A DNA stretch of 64,000 nt from Streptomyces sp. I6 (GCA_003725745.1 RHDP01000001.1:4348501-4412500); one strand, 5' to 3'; positions 1 through 9,608 are shown, numbered from the stretch's first letter. The notes: generated by a model from the sequence alone, not told the origin. Numbers and translations: made by a program.

Positions 1-49
1 ATATAGGTAGTTTTGGGCACTGAAACCACAAGATCGACATCGACTTGTG

Positions 50-76
50 ACCGGGCTCCGCAGACTGCTGCCCGGT
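50..76. other. Stem-loop near the left edge
   Basis: Seven-base arms ACCGGGC (50-56) and GCCCGGT (70-76) flank 13 bases. No T-tract follows. It could terminate a gene lying left of the window or sit in the leader of the amidase gene; the sequence does not decide this. The rest of 1-223 holds no convincing gene. Confidence 0.3.
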
Positions 77-223
77 TTCACGTCGTTGATGCCTCCCCGG
101 TGCCATCCGGGTGACGATGCGCATGGACGACGGTGTACGTTCTCGCTCTGCAGGGGAGGGGTGCGGCCGCGGCCGTTCCCATATCGCCCGTTACCGGGTG
201 TTCTTGGATGAGGAGCGGGCTGA

Positions 224-2520
224 ATGAAGCGGCGTCGGCTATGGGGTGCGGCGGCCACGACGGCCGTGGGGCTGACCGGAGTGCTGGTCTTCCAGCAGGT
301 GACCGGCGGTTCGGGGAGCGAGGCCCTTCCGGACGGCAGACCCGGTCCCGTCAAGGCCCAGTCCCGGACGGAACGGCTGACGGCGAGCGACGACGGCCGC
401 TCCGCGGCTCTGCCGCAGCGGGACACCGAGCCTTTCAGCATGCTGGGTGTGACGTGGACCGATCCCGCGGCGCGCTTCGCCGGCACGGTCGAGGTCCGCA
501 CCCGGTCGGTGGATTCCGGAGAGTGGTCACGCTGGCTCCGGCTCGAGGGTGACAGTGGTCAGGGTGAGCGCGGTGCCGTGCGCGGTGGCACCGAGCCTGC
601 GTGGGTCGGCGCATCCGATGGCGTGGAGGTCCGCGCACGGTCAGGTGCGGCGATATCCGCAGGGCTGCCTGCCGGTCTGCGGCTGGACATGATCGACCCC
701 GGCAGCGGCAAGGTCACCGCCATGGAGCCGGCGGCGTTCTCCGTCGAGGAGACCGAGCAACCCACGCCCACGGACTCACCGTCGGACGGGGCCGAGACCT
801 CGGGGACACCCGTGCCGGAGGCTTCTCCCGGCGACGAGCCGCCGACCACACCTCCCACGAGTGAGCCGCCGGTGAGTGAGCCGCCCGTCCCGCCCGACCC
901 GTCCGAGACTCCGAGCAGCTCCCCGCCGCCGTCCGAGTCCGCGTCCGGCACGCCGAGTCCCACCCCCACGGTGAGCGTGCCGCCGGCGCCTCCGTCGACG
1001 GCGCCGCAGCCGCCGATCACCTCGCGCGCCGGCTGGGGTGCGGACGAGTCGATCAGCCCGGAGGAGCCCGGCTATCTGCCCGGCGAGAAGATCAAGGCAG
1101 TGGTGGTGCACCACACCGCCGAGTCGAACTCCTACACCTGTGAGCAGGCCCCGGCGGTCGTGCGCGGCATCTACGCCTACCACGTCCAGCAGCTCGGCTG
1201 GAAAGACCTCGGCTACAACTTCCTCGTCGACAAGTGCGGCACCGTCTACGAGGGCCGCAAGGGCGGCGTCGACCGGCCCGTGATGGGCGCGCACGCCTAC
1301 GGCTTCAACTCCGAGACCACCGGCATCTCCGTCCTGGGCACCTACACCGACACCGCCCCCTCGCAGGCCGCGATGGTCTCCGTCGCGCGGATCGCCGCGT
1401 GGAAGCTCGGCCAGTACGGTGTGGACCCGGCCGGCACCACCACGCTCACCGCGGGCGCGGCCGGCCGCAGCTACACCGGCAAGACCTGGGCGAACGGCGC
1501 GAAGCTGTCCTTCCCGGTCATCCACGGCCACCGCGACGGCTACAACACCCAGTGCCCCGGCAGCGCCTTCTACGGCCAGCTCGGCACGCTCCGCTCCTGG
1601 GCCGGGGGCCCCGTCACCGGCCTGGCGATCAAGTCGGTCACCGGCGCCGGGGTGTCCGGCACGACGTACTACACCAAGGCGTCCGTCACCGTGAACTGGT
1701 CGGCCACCACACCGTCCTCGCTGATCTCGAAGTACGAGCTGCTCGTCGACGGCAAGGTCGCCGCGACCACCGCGGGCACCGCGACCTCCGCCAAGGCGAC
1801 CCTCGCCGCCGGCACCCGCAAGGTCGGCGTCCGGGCGGTCCACCAGTCCGGCAAGACCGCCACCTCCGCCGCGGTGACCGTCATCGCGGAGACCACGGCG
1901 CCCACCTTCACCACCAAGCCCTCCCTCGCCCTGCGTACCGGCACCGTCAACACCACCGCCGTCCCCTCACCCTCAGCTGGAAGGCGACCGACAGCGCCGC
2001 GCTGAAGGAGGTACGCCTGACCGCGCCGGTGGCCAGGGCGTACGGCCCCACCACCTACAGCGCCGCTCACACGGCGAAGTCGGGTGCGGCGACCACCTGG
2101 TCCATGACCGCCTACGACCAGGCCGGGAACACCGCCGCCGCCACGGTCACCGGCACCCCGGTGATCCTCCAGGAGACCTCGGCCACGAGGACGGGCACGT
2201 GGACCACCAAGTCGTCCAGCAGCTACCTGGGCGGCAAGTCCTTCTCCAGCTCCGCCAAGAACGCGAGCCTGACCTGGACCTTCACCGGCAGGTCCGCGGC
2301 CTGGGTGGTCTCCCGCGCCACCGGCTCAGGACAGGCGTACGTCTATGTCGACGGCGTCAAGGCCGCCACGGTGGACCTGAAGTCGTCCACCACCAAGTAC
2401 CGCGACGCGATCTGGACCAAGACCTGGAGCACCAGCGCCAAGCACACCGTCAAGATCGTCGTCGTCGGCACCAGCGGCCGCCCCACCGTCACCACCGACG
2501 GCCTCGTCTACCTCAAGTAG
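224..2520 (+). CDS. Secreted peptidoglycan-recognition amidase (PGRP/Amidase_2), frameshifted
   Basis: Predicted zinc N-acetylmuramoyl-L-alanine amidase that cuts the glycan-peptide bond outside the cell. The start at 224 gives a short basic N-terminus and a hydrophobic export signal. A Pro/Ser/Thr/Glu-rich linker spans about residues 150-260, then the PGRP domain (about 262-455) carries candidate zinc ligands His296/His297 in VVHHTAE and His434/His436 and Cys444 in the HGHRDGYNTQCPG stretch. Beta-rich repeats follow. The frame breaks at the C4 run 1963-1966: the upstream frame ends at 2005, while the downstream frame resumes as LTLSWKATDSAALKEV and runs to TAG at 2520. One extra C restores a 765-residue protein. 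A sequencing deletion is more likely than true truncation because the downstream reading is intact and similar breaks recur elsewhere in the window. Confidence 0.85.
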
Positions 2521-2533
2521 CCGAAATCGGCAC

Positions 2534-2576
2534 GGCCGCCCCGGCCCGGCACCGAGCCCGCCGGGCCGGGGCGGCC
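2534..2576. terminator. Hairpin terminator after the amidase gene
   Basis: Perfect 13-bp arms, GGCCGCCCCGGCC at 2534-2546 and its complement at 2564-2576, lie 14 bases after the amidase stop. No U-tail, as is common in Streptomyces. It lies between convergent genes and may serve both. Confidence 0.65.
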
Positions 2577-2601
2577 ACCGTGTCCTTCCCGCCGCTCGCT
2601 T

Positions 2602-2650
2602 ACTCGCATGACTCGCACGACTCGCACGACTCGCATGACTCGCACGACTC
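2602..2650. repeat. 9-bp tandem repeat ACTCGCAYG
   Basis: Five head-to-tail copies of ACTCGCACG/ACTCGCATG from 2602, with a partial sixth at 2647. They lie between the convergent amidase and deaminase genes. The unit is a multiple of three but no real gene uses it. There are no spacers, so it is not a CRISPR. Confidence 0.8.
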
Positions 2651-2721
2651 GTGTCGATCGTCGTCGGGGACGCGGGTGCCCTGCGCCGCCGGTTCGCGCA
2701 CGGCCGGGGGCTCCACGCGGC

Positions 2722-4002
2722 TCAGAAGAAGGTGCGGATGTAGTCCGTGACCGTGCCGTCGGGCTCCACCACCGGGATCAGCTGCCATTTGTCGAAGGAC
2801 GTGCACGGATGGGACAGGCCCATCCCGACCCAGTCCCCGACCTCCAGGTCCGCCTCCGCGTCCGTGCCCAACCAGGCGTGCTGGTCCGACAGCCGGGTGA
2901 CGGCGATGCCCGCGGCGGGGCGCACCGAGCCGTCGCGGGCGTCCCGGACGACCTGGGCCTCGGGGAGGTGGAGGTCGTGCGCCGCGTCGCGCTTGCCCGC
3001 GTTGACGAACGCCTGCCGCCCGTTCGGCCGCGACACGACCTGGGCCCAGAGCCGGAACGCCGGCTCCAGCGCGCCCTCCTCGGGCACCCGGTTGAACGGC
3101 GTCAGACGCCGGTACTGGCCGTCGTCGTGGGAGACGTACGCGCCGGAGCGCAGCAGCTTCAGCACCGGGCGGGACAGCGCGGGCAGCTCCGCGAACACCT
3201 CGGCGACGGTGTCGAACCAGGCGCTCCCCCGGCGCTCACCACGATCTCGTCCGTGTCCGCGAAGCGGCCGTCCCCGTCGAAGGAGACGGCGAGCGAGACG
3301 AGCCGGTTCAGCCAGTCGCGTACCCGCCCCGGGGTCGCGTCCGGCACCTCGCCCTCGTAACCCGCGACACCGACCAGCCGCAGGGTCGTCGCCGCCGCGA
3401 CCGCCTCGGCGACGGCGGTGCAGTCCGCCTCGCTGCGGGCGCCGGTGCGCGCGTCCTCGCCGGCGCCCAGCTCGACCACGACGTCCACGGGCCGGGCGGT
3501 ACCGCGCAGTGCCTCGTCCATCAGCTCCACGCCGCGCACGGAGTCGACGTAGCAGATGAACCGGAAGTCCGGGTCCCGCTCCAGCTCGGCGGCGAGCCAG
3601 CCCAGCGCCACCGGGTCGACGAGTTCGTTGGCGAGGAAGACGCGCCGGATCCCGTGGGCCCGGTAGACGCGGAGCTGGTGCGGGACGGCCGCGGTGATAC
3701 CCCAGGCCCCCGGTCCAGTTGCCGGGCGAACAGCTGCGGCGACATGGAGGTCTTGCCGTGCGGGGCGAACGCCAGGCCGTGGCGCTCGGCGTAGGTCTCC
3801 AGCAGGGCGAGGTTGTGCTCCAGGGACGCAGCGGAGAGGGCGAGCACGGGAGTGGTGAAGCCACCGGTGAAGAGGTTGCGCCGCTGCGCGGCGAGCTCGC
3901 CGACGGTGAGGCCCTCGGCGTCCGGGGGAGCGCCTTGAAGCGGTGGTCGACGGTCTCGCGGTCGAGCCGGTCGAGGCCTTCGACGGTGCTGTCGGCGGGC
4001 AT
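2722..4002 (-). CDS. PLP-dependent amino acid deaminase / D-serine dehydratase-like, three frameshifts
   Basis: Fold-type III (alanine racemase-like N-terminus) family of D-amino-acid deaminases and aldolases. The start at 4002 follows a strong GGAGGAGG ribosome site. HGKTSMSPQLFARQL holds the probable PLP lysine. The C-terminal half (LLRSGAYVSHDDG to the LGTDAEADLEVGDWVGMGLSHPC region) matches the family's D-serine dehydratase-like domain and supplies candidate metal ligands (His, Cys). The reading moves through three frames, with breaks at G5 3924-3928, C5 3707-3711 and C5 3226-3230. One base added to each run gives a continuous 427-residue protein of normal family length. It is either a pseudogene or, more likely, a normal gene with three homopolymer errors. 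The exact substrate cannot be read from sequence. Confidence 0.75.
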   Translation of the reverse strand: MPADSTVEGLDRLDRETVDHRFKALPRTPRASPSASSPRSGATSSPVASPLPCSPSPLRPWSTTSPCWRPTPSATAWRSPRTARPPCRRSCSPGNWTGGLGYHRGRPAPAPRLPGPRDPARLPRQRTRRPGGAGLARRRAGAGPGLPVHLLRRLRARRGADGRGTARYRPARGRRGRAGRRRGRAHRRPQRGGLHRRRRGGRGGDDPAAGRCRGLRGRGAGRDPGAGTRLAEPARLARRLLRRGRPLRGHGRDRGERRGSAWFDTVAEVFAELPALSRPVLKLLRSGAYVSHDDGQYRRLTPFNRVPEEGALEPAFRLWAQVVSRPNGRQAFVNAGKRDAAHDLHLPEAQVVRDARDGSVRPAAGIAVTRLSDQHAWLGTDAEADLEVGDWVGMGLSHPCTSFDKWQLIPVVEPDGTVTDYIRTFF

Positions 4003-4474
4003 GGTGTGCCTCCTCCGCATGCGGTCGCGTGCTGCGCGGAGCTCGTCGATCGTCGATCGTCGCGCGGCACGCTCGGACTGGCTGGGGTCCCGGCCGGATG
4101 CCGGGGCAGTGCACCCATCAGACCAGGCCGCGCCCGCGGGAGGCACGTCAGGGGGGACCGTGGACACCGCAGGGGGCGGCGGCGTCGTGTGCGGGGTCTC
4201 GCCGGCGAGACCCCGGTTCCGTATCCGCTCTCGTGCTGCCGCTCTCGTGCTGCCCCTCTTGTGCTGCCGCTCTCGCGCTGCCGCTCTCGCGCTGCCGCTC
4301 TCGCGCTGCCGCTCTCGCGCACGAGGTGCGCGCCCGGTCCGCGCCCGGTCCGCGCCCGGTCCGCAGCCGGTCCGCAGCCGGTCCGCCCTTGGGTCGTGCT
4401 GGATCCGCCCCGGTGCGCATGCGGTCCGCACGCGGAACCGCCTGGGCGGTGGTGTCCGGAGAGGGGGGCGGGCA
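4003..4474. repeat. Intergenic tract with two tandem repeat families
   Basis: The gap between the deaminase and carboxypeptidase genes holds no convincing gene. From about 4226 to 4320 there are about six copies of a 15-bp unit (CTCTCGCGCTGCCGC and variants). From about 4329 to 4385 there are five copies of an 11-bp unit (GCGCCCGGTCC or GCAGCCGGTCC). Long open frames through the tract arise because the repeats contain no stops. Confidence 0.75.
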
Positions 4475-4502
4475 CAGGCCCGGCGGTCCTCCGCCGGGCC
4501 TG
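4475..4502. terminator. Hairpin terminator after the carboxypeptidase gene
   Basis: Perfect 12-bp arms CAGGCCCGGCGG (4475-4486) and CCGCCGGGCCTG (4491-4502) around a TCCT tetraloop, 35 bases beyond the stop of the minus-strand carboxypeptidase gene. Confidence 0.65.
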
Positions 4503-4536
4503 CGCCGTCACCGCCCGCTCGGGCGGGTCGTACGGT

Positions 4537-5921
4537 TCAGGAGCAGTACTGCTGCTCCTTGCCGATCGAGCGGTACATGCAGTCCGCGTTCTCCAGCAGT
4601 TGCAGCACCGCGTCGCGGTTGCGGCTGGTCTCCCGCTCGATCACCTCGTCGGGCGGGTAGAAGCCGCCGCCGATGAAGCTCCTCGGGTACAGCTCGAAGG
4701 TGTAGCCGAAGATCCGCTGGTCGCCCCACAGCCAGTCGTCGATCGACCCGTCCGTGATGTACAGGTCGCTGGACTGCTCGGGGGTGTACCCGTTGCTCGC
4801 GGCCATCTTCTGGCCGACGGTAGCGAAGGCGTCGCGGTCGTCCTGGGTCATGCCCGGGGCGGTGTCGGCCGTGGTGTAGCCGTACGGCCACAGGATCAGC
4901 TCGCTGTAGGTGTGGAAGTCGATGCCCGCCGTGATCTGCTGTTTGCCCCCGACGACGCGGGAGCGCACGAAGTCGGCGACGACCTTCACCTCGGGGGCGG
5001 ACTCGGCGGACCTGCCGCGGTAGGTGTCCGAGCTGGGGGAGCCGGAGGAGCCGCCGCAGCAACCGAACTTGTAGTTCCAGTTGCGGTTCAGGTCCGTACC
5101 GATCGCCGACGAGCCGGAGTTGGGCTGGCGGTTCTTGCGCCAGCTCCGGTAGGAACCGGTGGCGATGTCGTACTCGCCGCCGTCCGGGTTGAGGTCCGGC
5201 ACGATCCAGATCTCCCGGCTGTCGACCGCGTTGGTGATCCGGGAGTCGGAGCCGTAGTCGTCGCCGAGTTCGCGCAGCAGGTAGAGGGCCATCTCCACGG
5301 TGAGGTGCTCACGGGCGTGCTGGTGGTGGGTGAAGAGGACCTCGGGCTCGTTCTCGTCGGTGCCGACGTTGTCGCTGATCTTGATTGCGACGATGTCGCG
5401 GCCCTGGTACGACGTGCCGATCACCCGTTTGCTCATGATGTCCGGGTGGGCGGCGACGCGCTGGTCGATCTCCGCGCTCATCTCGGCGTAGTTGTGGTAC
5501 CGGGAGTCCGCGGGCGGGAAGTCGAACGGCTGCACCGCGACGCCCGCCGTCTTGCGGGACGGCGGCGCGGGCAGCGGTTCGAGGTCGTGGCCGAGGGCGC
5601 GCAGCAGCTTGGCCTGGACGGTGTCGGCGCTGACCACGACCGTGTGGTCGTGGACCTCGTCGAGGGAGACGCCGGTGGCCGCGATGGCGGTGCGCTCGGC
5701 GACGGTCGACGGCCCGTGGATCTCGTACTGGCGGGTCTGCTCGTCCGCTGCGGTGGTCGCGGTGGCCGACGGTTCGGGGCCGGTGAGGCGGTCGCCGTGA
5801 GGGGCGCGGCCACGGCGAGTGCCAGCAGGCCGGCGAGGGTGGCGGACCGGGTGGCGGATCTCCGGCCGCGGCGCCCGCCGGTGCGGCCGGGGGTACCGGA
5901 GCCGCGTGTGCGAAGTCGCAT
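4537..5921 (-). CDS. Secreted M14 zinc carboxypeptidase, frameshifted near the N-terminus
   Basis: Predicted extracellular metallocarboxypeptidase that removes C-terminal residues from peptides. The start at 5921 follows AGGAGAC and encodes a twin-arginine-like basic stretch and hydrophobic signal ([17 protein letters not shown]). The frame breaks at G4 5776-5779 on the plus strand. One added base joins the signal to a propeptide (starting about [20 protein letters not shown]) and the mature enzyme, 461 residues in all. The peptidase domain has HAREH (His-x-x-Glu zinc site), [16 protein letters not shown], the third zinc histidine in [17 protein letters not shown] and the catalytic glutamate in YTFELYP. 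Without the repair only a GTG-started 366-residue product lacking the signal would be called. The gene is divergent from the Nramp-like gene. Confidence 0.85.
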
Positions 5922-6007
5922 GCTGTCTCCTGGGTGGGGAGTGTGGGGGTTGCTGGATGCGACGTGCGGATGTGCTGACGGTTGTTCGGGTGTGTCGGGC
6001 ACATGGT

Positions 6008-6026
6008 CGGGGTATGGCATGCCCCG
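6008..6026. promoter_or_regulatory. 19-bp near-perfect palindrome in a divergent promoter region
   Basis: CGGGGTATGGCATGCCCCG reads the same on both strands apart from one mismatched pair and the centre. It lies between the divergent carboxypeptidase (start 5921) and Nramp-like (start 6103) genes, in the right place for an operator. A second, smaller inverted pair (CGGTCA 6042-6047, TGACCG 6057-6062) is closer to the Nramp-like gene. No regulator gene is adjacent, so the binding protein is unknown. Confidence 0.4.
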
Positions 6027-6102
6027 GTCAATAGCACAGGCCGGTCACCCTTCGGCTGACCGACGGGACGCACGGCACGAACGGGAAGGCAGGACCACAC
6101 GC

Positions 6103-7380
6103 ATGGCGGACACGGTGGAGGAGCCGGCAGGACGGACGGCGGGCCCGGTGATGCGCAGGGCCGGTTGGCGGCACATCGGCCCCGGCATCGTCGTCGCCGC
6201 GACCGGCGTCGGCGCGGGCGACCTCGTCGCGACCCTGATCGCGGGCAGCAAGTTCGGCTACACGCTGCTGTGGGCGGCGGTCGTCGGCTGCCTGGTGAAG
6301 ATCTCACTGGCCGAGGCGGCGGGGCGCTGGCACCTCGCCACCGGCCGCACCCTCTTCGACGGCTGGCGCAGCCTCGGCCGGTGGACCACGTTCTACTTCA
6401 TCGGGTACGTGATCGTCTGGGGCTTCGTCTACGGAGCAGCGGCGATGTCCTCCAGCGCGCTGCCACTCGGCGCGCTGTTCCCGGACGTGATGGGCCTCAA
6501 GTGGTGGGGCATCCTCTGCGGGCTGGCCGGTCTGGCGTTCGTCTGGTTCAACCGGTACGCCGTGTTCGAGAAGGTCATGACGGTCATGGTGGGCGTGATG
6601 TTCGTCATCACCGTCTATCTGGCCGTGCGCGTCGCACCGAACCTGGGCGAGGCGTTCGCGGGCCTCGTCCCGGTCCTCCCGCAAGGCTCCCTCGTGTACA
6701 CGCTCGGCCTGATCGGCGGAGTAGGCGGCACCATCACGCTCGCCGCGTACGGGTACTGGGTCAACGCCAAGGGCTGGAAGGACAGCGGCTGGATGAAGGT
6801 GATGCGGCTCGACAACCGCGTCGCCTACCTCACCACCGGGGTCTTCGTGATCGCGATGCTCTTCGTCGGTGCCGAGCTGCTGCACGCCTCCGGAGTCGCG
6901 ATCGCCAAGGGCGACAAGGGCCTGCTGGACCTCGGCACGATCCTGGCGGACCGCTACGGTGCCGCCACGGCGAAGCTCTTCCTCGTCGGCTTCTTCGCCA
7001 CCTCCTTCACCTCACTGATCGGCGTCTGGCACGGGGTCAGCCTGCTGTTCGCCGACTTCGTCGCCCACTACCGCCCGTCGCTGGCCCCGGCCGGGACACC
7101 GCGGGACAGGTCGCGGGCGTTCCGCGGCTACCTGCTGTGGCTCACCTTCCCGCCGATCTCGCTGCTCTTCCTCGACCAGCCCTTCGGTCTGGTCATCGCG
7201 TACGGCGTGATCGGCGCCTTCTTCATGCCGTTCCTGGCGCTGACCCTGGTCTGGCTGCTCAACTCGGCGCGCGTCCCGTGGGAGTGGCGCAACGGGTTGC
7301 TGAGCAACGGCATGCTGGGCGTGGCGGGGCTGCTGTTCATCGTGCTGTGTGTGCAGCAGGTGCGTGAACTCCCGTGGTGA
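6103..7380 (+). CDS. Nramp-family (SLC11-like) transporter with altered metal-site motifs
   Basis: A 425-residue membrane protein with about eleven hydrophobic segments. The opening GPGIVVAATGVGAGDL aligns with transmembrane helix 1 of the Nramp (NRAMP/MntH) fold. The start at 6103 lies behind AAGGCAGGA. In classical manganese/iron Nramps helix 1 carries DPGN and helix 6 carries MPH. Here the helix-1 position reads TGVGAGD, and the candidate helix 6 (GLIGGVGGTITLAAYGYW) has no MPH. Divergent SLC11 branches with magnesium or other substrates are known to lack these residues, so manganese uptake should not be assumed. The gene is apparently monocistronic and ends before a strong bidirectional hairpin. 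The much longer open frame starting near 3943 is antisense read-through, not a fusion. Confidence 0.8.
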   Translation: MADTVEEPAGRTAGPVMRRAGWRHIGPGIVVAATGVGAGDLVATLIAGSKFGYTLLWAAVVGCLVKISLAEAAGRWHLATGRTLFDGWRSLGRWTTFYFIGYVIVWGFVYGAAAMSSSALPLGALFPDVMGLKWWGILCGLAGLAFVWFNRYAVFEKVMTVMVGVMFVITVYLAVRVAPNLGEAFAGLVPVLPQGSLVYTLGLIGGVGGTITLAAYGYWVNAKGWKDSGWMKVMRLDNRVAYLTTGVFVIAMLFVGAELLHASGVAIAKGDKGLLDLGTILADRYGAATAKLFLVGFFATSFTSLIGVWHGVSLLFADFVAHYRPSLAPAGTPRDRSRAFRGYLLWLTFPPISLLFLDQPFGLVIAYGVIGAFFMPFLALTLVWLLNSARVPWEWRNGLLSNGMLGVAGLLFIVLCVQQVRELPW

Positions 7381-7431
7381 GGCTCCTGTCGCAACGGCCG
7401 GTGCGGCCTGCGGCGGCGGTCACGTCGCAAC

Positions 7432-7561
7432 GGGTGGTGCGGTTCACGGCGGTTCCTGTGTGAGGCTCGTGCGGGGCACGGGGCGCTGTGTGTCGCGGGT
7501 GGTGCGGTTCACGGCGGTTCCTGTGTGAGGCTCGTGTGGCGGACGGGGCGCTGTGTGTCAC
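7432..7561. repeat. 65-bp direct tandem duplication
   Basis: Two copies (7432-7496 and 7497-7561) begin GGGTGGTGCGGTTCACGG and differ at a few positions. A degraded third copy precedes them from about 7388, and the start of another follows. It lies in the gap after the Nramp-like gene. No gene is supported in 7381-7763. Confidence 0.75.
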
Positions 7562-7625
7562 GGGGGGTGTGCGGCACAGGGGGCGGGGCGCCCGGTGGGA
7601 TTCGGGCGGCCCGGGCCCGAACGGC

Positions 7626-7658
7626 GGCAGCGCCACCGGTGGGGACGGTGGCGCTGCC
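7626..7658. terminator. Strong bidirectional hairpin terminator
   Basis: Perfect 12-bp arms GGCAGCGCCACC (7626-7637) and GGTGGCGCTGCC (7647-7658) with a 9-base loop, between the convergent Nramp-like and chitinase genes. Confidence 0.75.
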
Positions 7659-7763
7659 TGTCCGGGGGACCGGGACGGCTGGGAGGGGCGTGAAGGGAGT
7701 GAGGAGCCCGGTGTGCGGCAGGCGCGCGGCCGGTGTGCAGTCGCGCGCCCGGCGGCGGGCGGA

Positions 7764-9476
7764 TCAGGGCAGGCCGTGGACGTGCGGTCCGACCGCGTTG
7801 GACCAGGTGCTGCCGGCCGTCGCGTCCCAGTTCGTCGACCAGGTCATCGCACCGCGCAGGGCGGGGTACGTACGCGGCGGTTTGAACGAGCCGCAGTGGG
7901 TGCCCCGGGTCAGGCAGTCCAGCGCGTTCCGCACGATCTGCGGATCGACATAGCCGCTGCCGGCCGCCCTCGGTGACGCGGGGACCCCGATGCCCACCTG
8001 GGACGCGTCCAGTCCGCCTTCCAGCTGTATGCAGGCCAGCGCGGTGATGAAGTCCACCGTGCCCTGGGAGTGGACCTTCTGGTCGCAGCCCAGCATCGAA
8101 CCGCTGTTGTAGTACTGCATGTTGACGACCGTGAGGATGTCCTTCACGGCCAGCGCGGTCCTGAAGTACTCCGTCCCGGTGCTCTGCATGTCGATGGTCT
8201 GCGGGGCCATCGTCAGGACCAGCGAGGAGCCGGCCCGTTGCGACAACTGCCGCAGCGCCTTGGTCAGATACGTCGCGTTGATGCCGTGCTCGAGATCGAT
8301 GTCGATACCGTTGAAGCCGTAGCTCCGCATCAGGGCGTACGCGCTGTCGGCGAAGGCCGTCGCGGAGGCGTCGCTGTTGATCACGACGTTGCCCCGTTCA
8401 CCGCCGACGGAGAGGATGACCGACTTCCCGGCGCTCTTCTTGGCGGCGATGTCGCCCTTGAACTCGTCCACCGACCCGTAGCCGACGGCCGGGTCCAGGT
8501 TGAACACGATCTCACCGGCGGTCGCCGTGGAGTCGGCGAACGAGACCGCGATGATGTCGTACTGCGGTGACACGTCCCGCAGTTTCTGCACGGTCGCGCC
8601 GTTGTCGAAGTTCTGCCAGTAGCCGGTCAGCGCGTGCCTCGGCACCGAGGGGCCGCCGGGGTCACCCGGGTCGCCGCCGCCCGACGTGGTCGCGGTCACC
8701 GCAGCCGACTTCGCCGACTCTCCGGCCGCGTTCGCGGCGGACACCTGGAAGCGGTAGGACGTCGAGGCGGCCAGCCCGGTCACGGTCGCGGAGGTTCCCG
8801 TGACCGACTGGACCCTGGTGCCGTCCCGGTACACGTGGTACGAGGCCGCGCCGGAGGAGGCCGACCAGTCGAGTGCCACGGACGAGGAGGTCACCGCGCC
8901 AGCGGCGAGCCCGGCCGGGACCGGGGGCACCACGGGGTCGGGGTCCCCGCCGCCGCCCCCGTCGGGCCCGAACACCGAGACGTCGTCGGCGTGGTAGGCG
9001 GGCTGCCCGTACCAGCCGTGCGTGTAGACCGTCACCGACGTGGTGCCGGGGCCCGTGGTGAAGGCGGTGCTCAGCTGGGACCAGCCGGAGCCCCCGGGAG
9101 TCCAGGTCGACACATCGGTCGTGCCCGTCCCGCTCGCGCCGAGGTATACGTACGAGCCCTGCACCCAGGCGCTGAGGCGGTAGGTCGAGCCGGGCCTCAC
9201 GGACACCGTCTGCGAGCACCTCGCGTTGTCCTGCCCGGAGGGCGTGCCCCGGAGCGCCGCCGCCCCGGTACGGACCGGTGAGGACACGGCCGCTCCGCTC
9301 CCGGCGGAGCACGTCCAGGCCGTGAGCCCCGACTCGAACCCGGCGTTCCGCGCGTTGTTGACATCGGCGGCCAGGGCGGTGCCGGCCCCACCGGTCAGCC
9401 CCAGCCCGGCGCCCATGGCCAGCGCCAGCACTCCGCCGAGCCAGCCGCGTCTGCGTCTGCGTGTGGTGCGGTCCAC
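7764..9476 (-). CDS. Secreted chitinase: carbohydrate-binding, FnIII and GH18 domains
   Basis: A 570-residue exported chitinase that hydrolyses beta-1,4-N-acetylglucosamine polymers. The GTG start at 9476 follows GGAGG and gives a basic run and an export signal ending near ALAADV. In order: an N-terminal beta-sandwich carbohydrate-binding module (about 30-160), a short Gly/Pro linker, a fibronectin type III domain (about 180-265), and a GH18 barrel (about 280-570) with SVGGE and the catalytic FNGIDIDLEHG strand, whose proton donor is near Glu396. The first Asp of the classical DxxDxDxE motif is Asn here. An upstream start in the same frame would add 53 low-complexity residues and is rejected. 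A DasR-type operator lies 133 bp upstream, so induction by N-acetylglucosamine is likely. Confidence 0.9.
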   Translation of the reverse strand: MDRTTRRRRRGWLGGVLALAMGAGLGLTGGAGTALAADVNNARNAGFESGLTAWTCSAGSGAAVSSPVRTGAAALRGTPSGQDNARCSQTVSVRPGSTYRLSAWVQGSYVYLGASGTGTTDVSTWTPGGSGWSQLSTAFTTGPGTTSVTVYTHGWYGQPAYHADDVSVFGPDGGGGGDPDPVVPPVPAGLAAGAVTSSSVALDWSASSGAASYHVYRDGTRVQSVTGTSATVTGLAASTSYRFQVSAANAAGESAKSAAVTATTSGGGDPGDPGGPSVPRHALTGYWQNFDNGATVQKLRDVSPQYDIIAVSFADSTATAGEIVFNLDPAVGYGSVDEFKGDIAAKKSAGKSVILSVGGERGNVVINSDASATAFADSAYALMRSYGFNGIDIDLEHGINATYLTKALRQLSQRAGSSLVLTMAPQTIDMQSTGTEYFRTALAVKDILTVVNMQYYNSGSMLGCDQKVHSQGTVDFITALACIQLEGGLDASQVGIGVPASPRAAGSGYVDPQIVRNALDCLTRGTHCGSFKPPRTYPALRGAMTWSTNWDATAGSTWSNAVGPHVHGLP

Positions 9477-9480
9477 TTTG

Positions 9481-9580
9481 CTGCCTCCGTGGGGAGTCGG
9501 GGGAGGAGGGGAGAAGGAGGAGGGAAGGAGGGGAAGGAGGAGAAGGGGAGAAGGGGAGAAAGGGGAGTCGGGGGAGGAGG
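9481..9580. repeat. About 100-bp polypurine tract (polypyrimidine in the chitinase leader)
   Basis: Plus strand is almost only G and A, in GGAGAA/GGGGAGAA-like units; the chitinase transcript leader is therefore C/U-rich. Such mirror-like tracts can form triplex DNA. A role in expression is speculation. The rest of 9477-10036 contains the DasR-type site and the upstream region of the pilus locus. Confidence 0.6.
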
Positions 9581-9608
9581 TACGGAACGATGGCCACCGC
9601 TCGCCCAA

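Noticed and set aside
2602..2650. Possible CRISPR-like array, also considered for 4226-4385 and 52466-52563
   Set aside because: The units are contiguous with no unique spacers and no cas genes; they are tandem repeats.
3943..7380. 1145-residue open frame ending in the Nramp-like protein
   Set aside because: The first 720 codons are antisense to the deaminase and carboxypeptidase genes and repeats; the real start with ribosome site is 6103.
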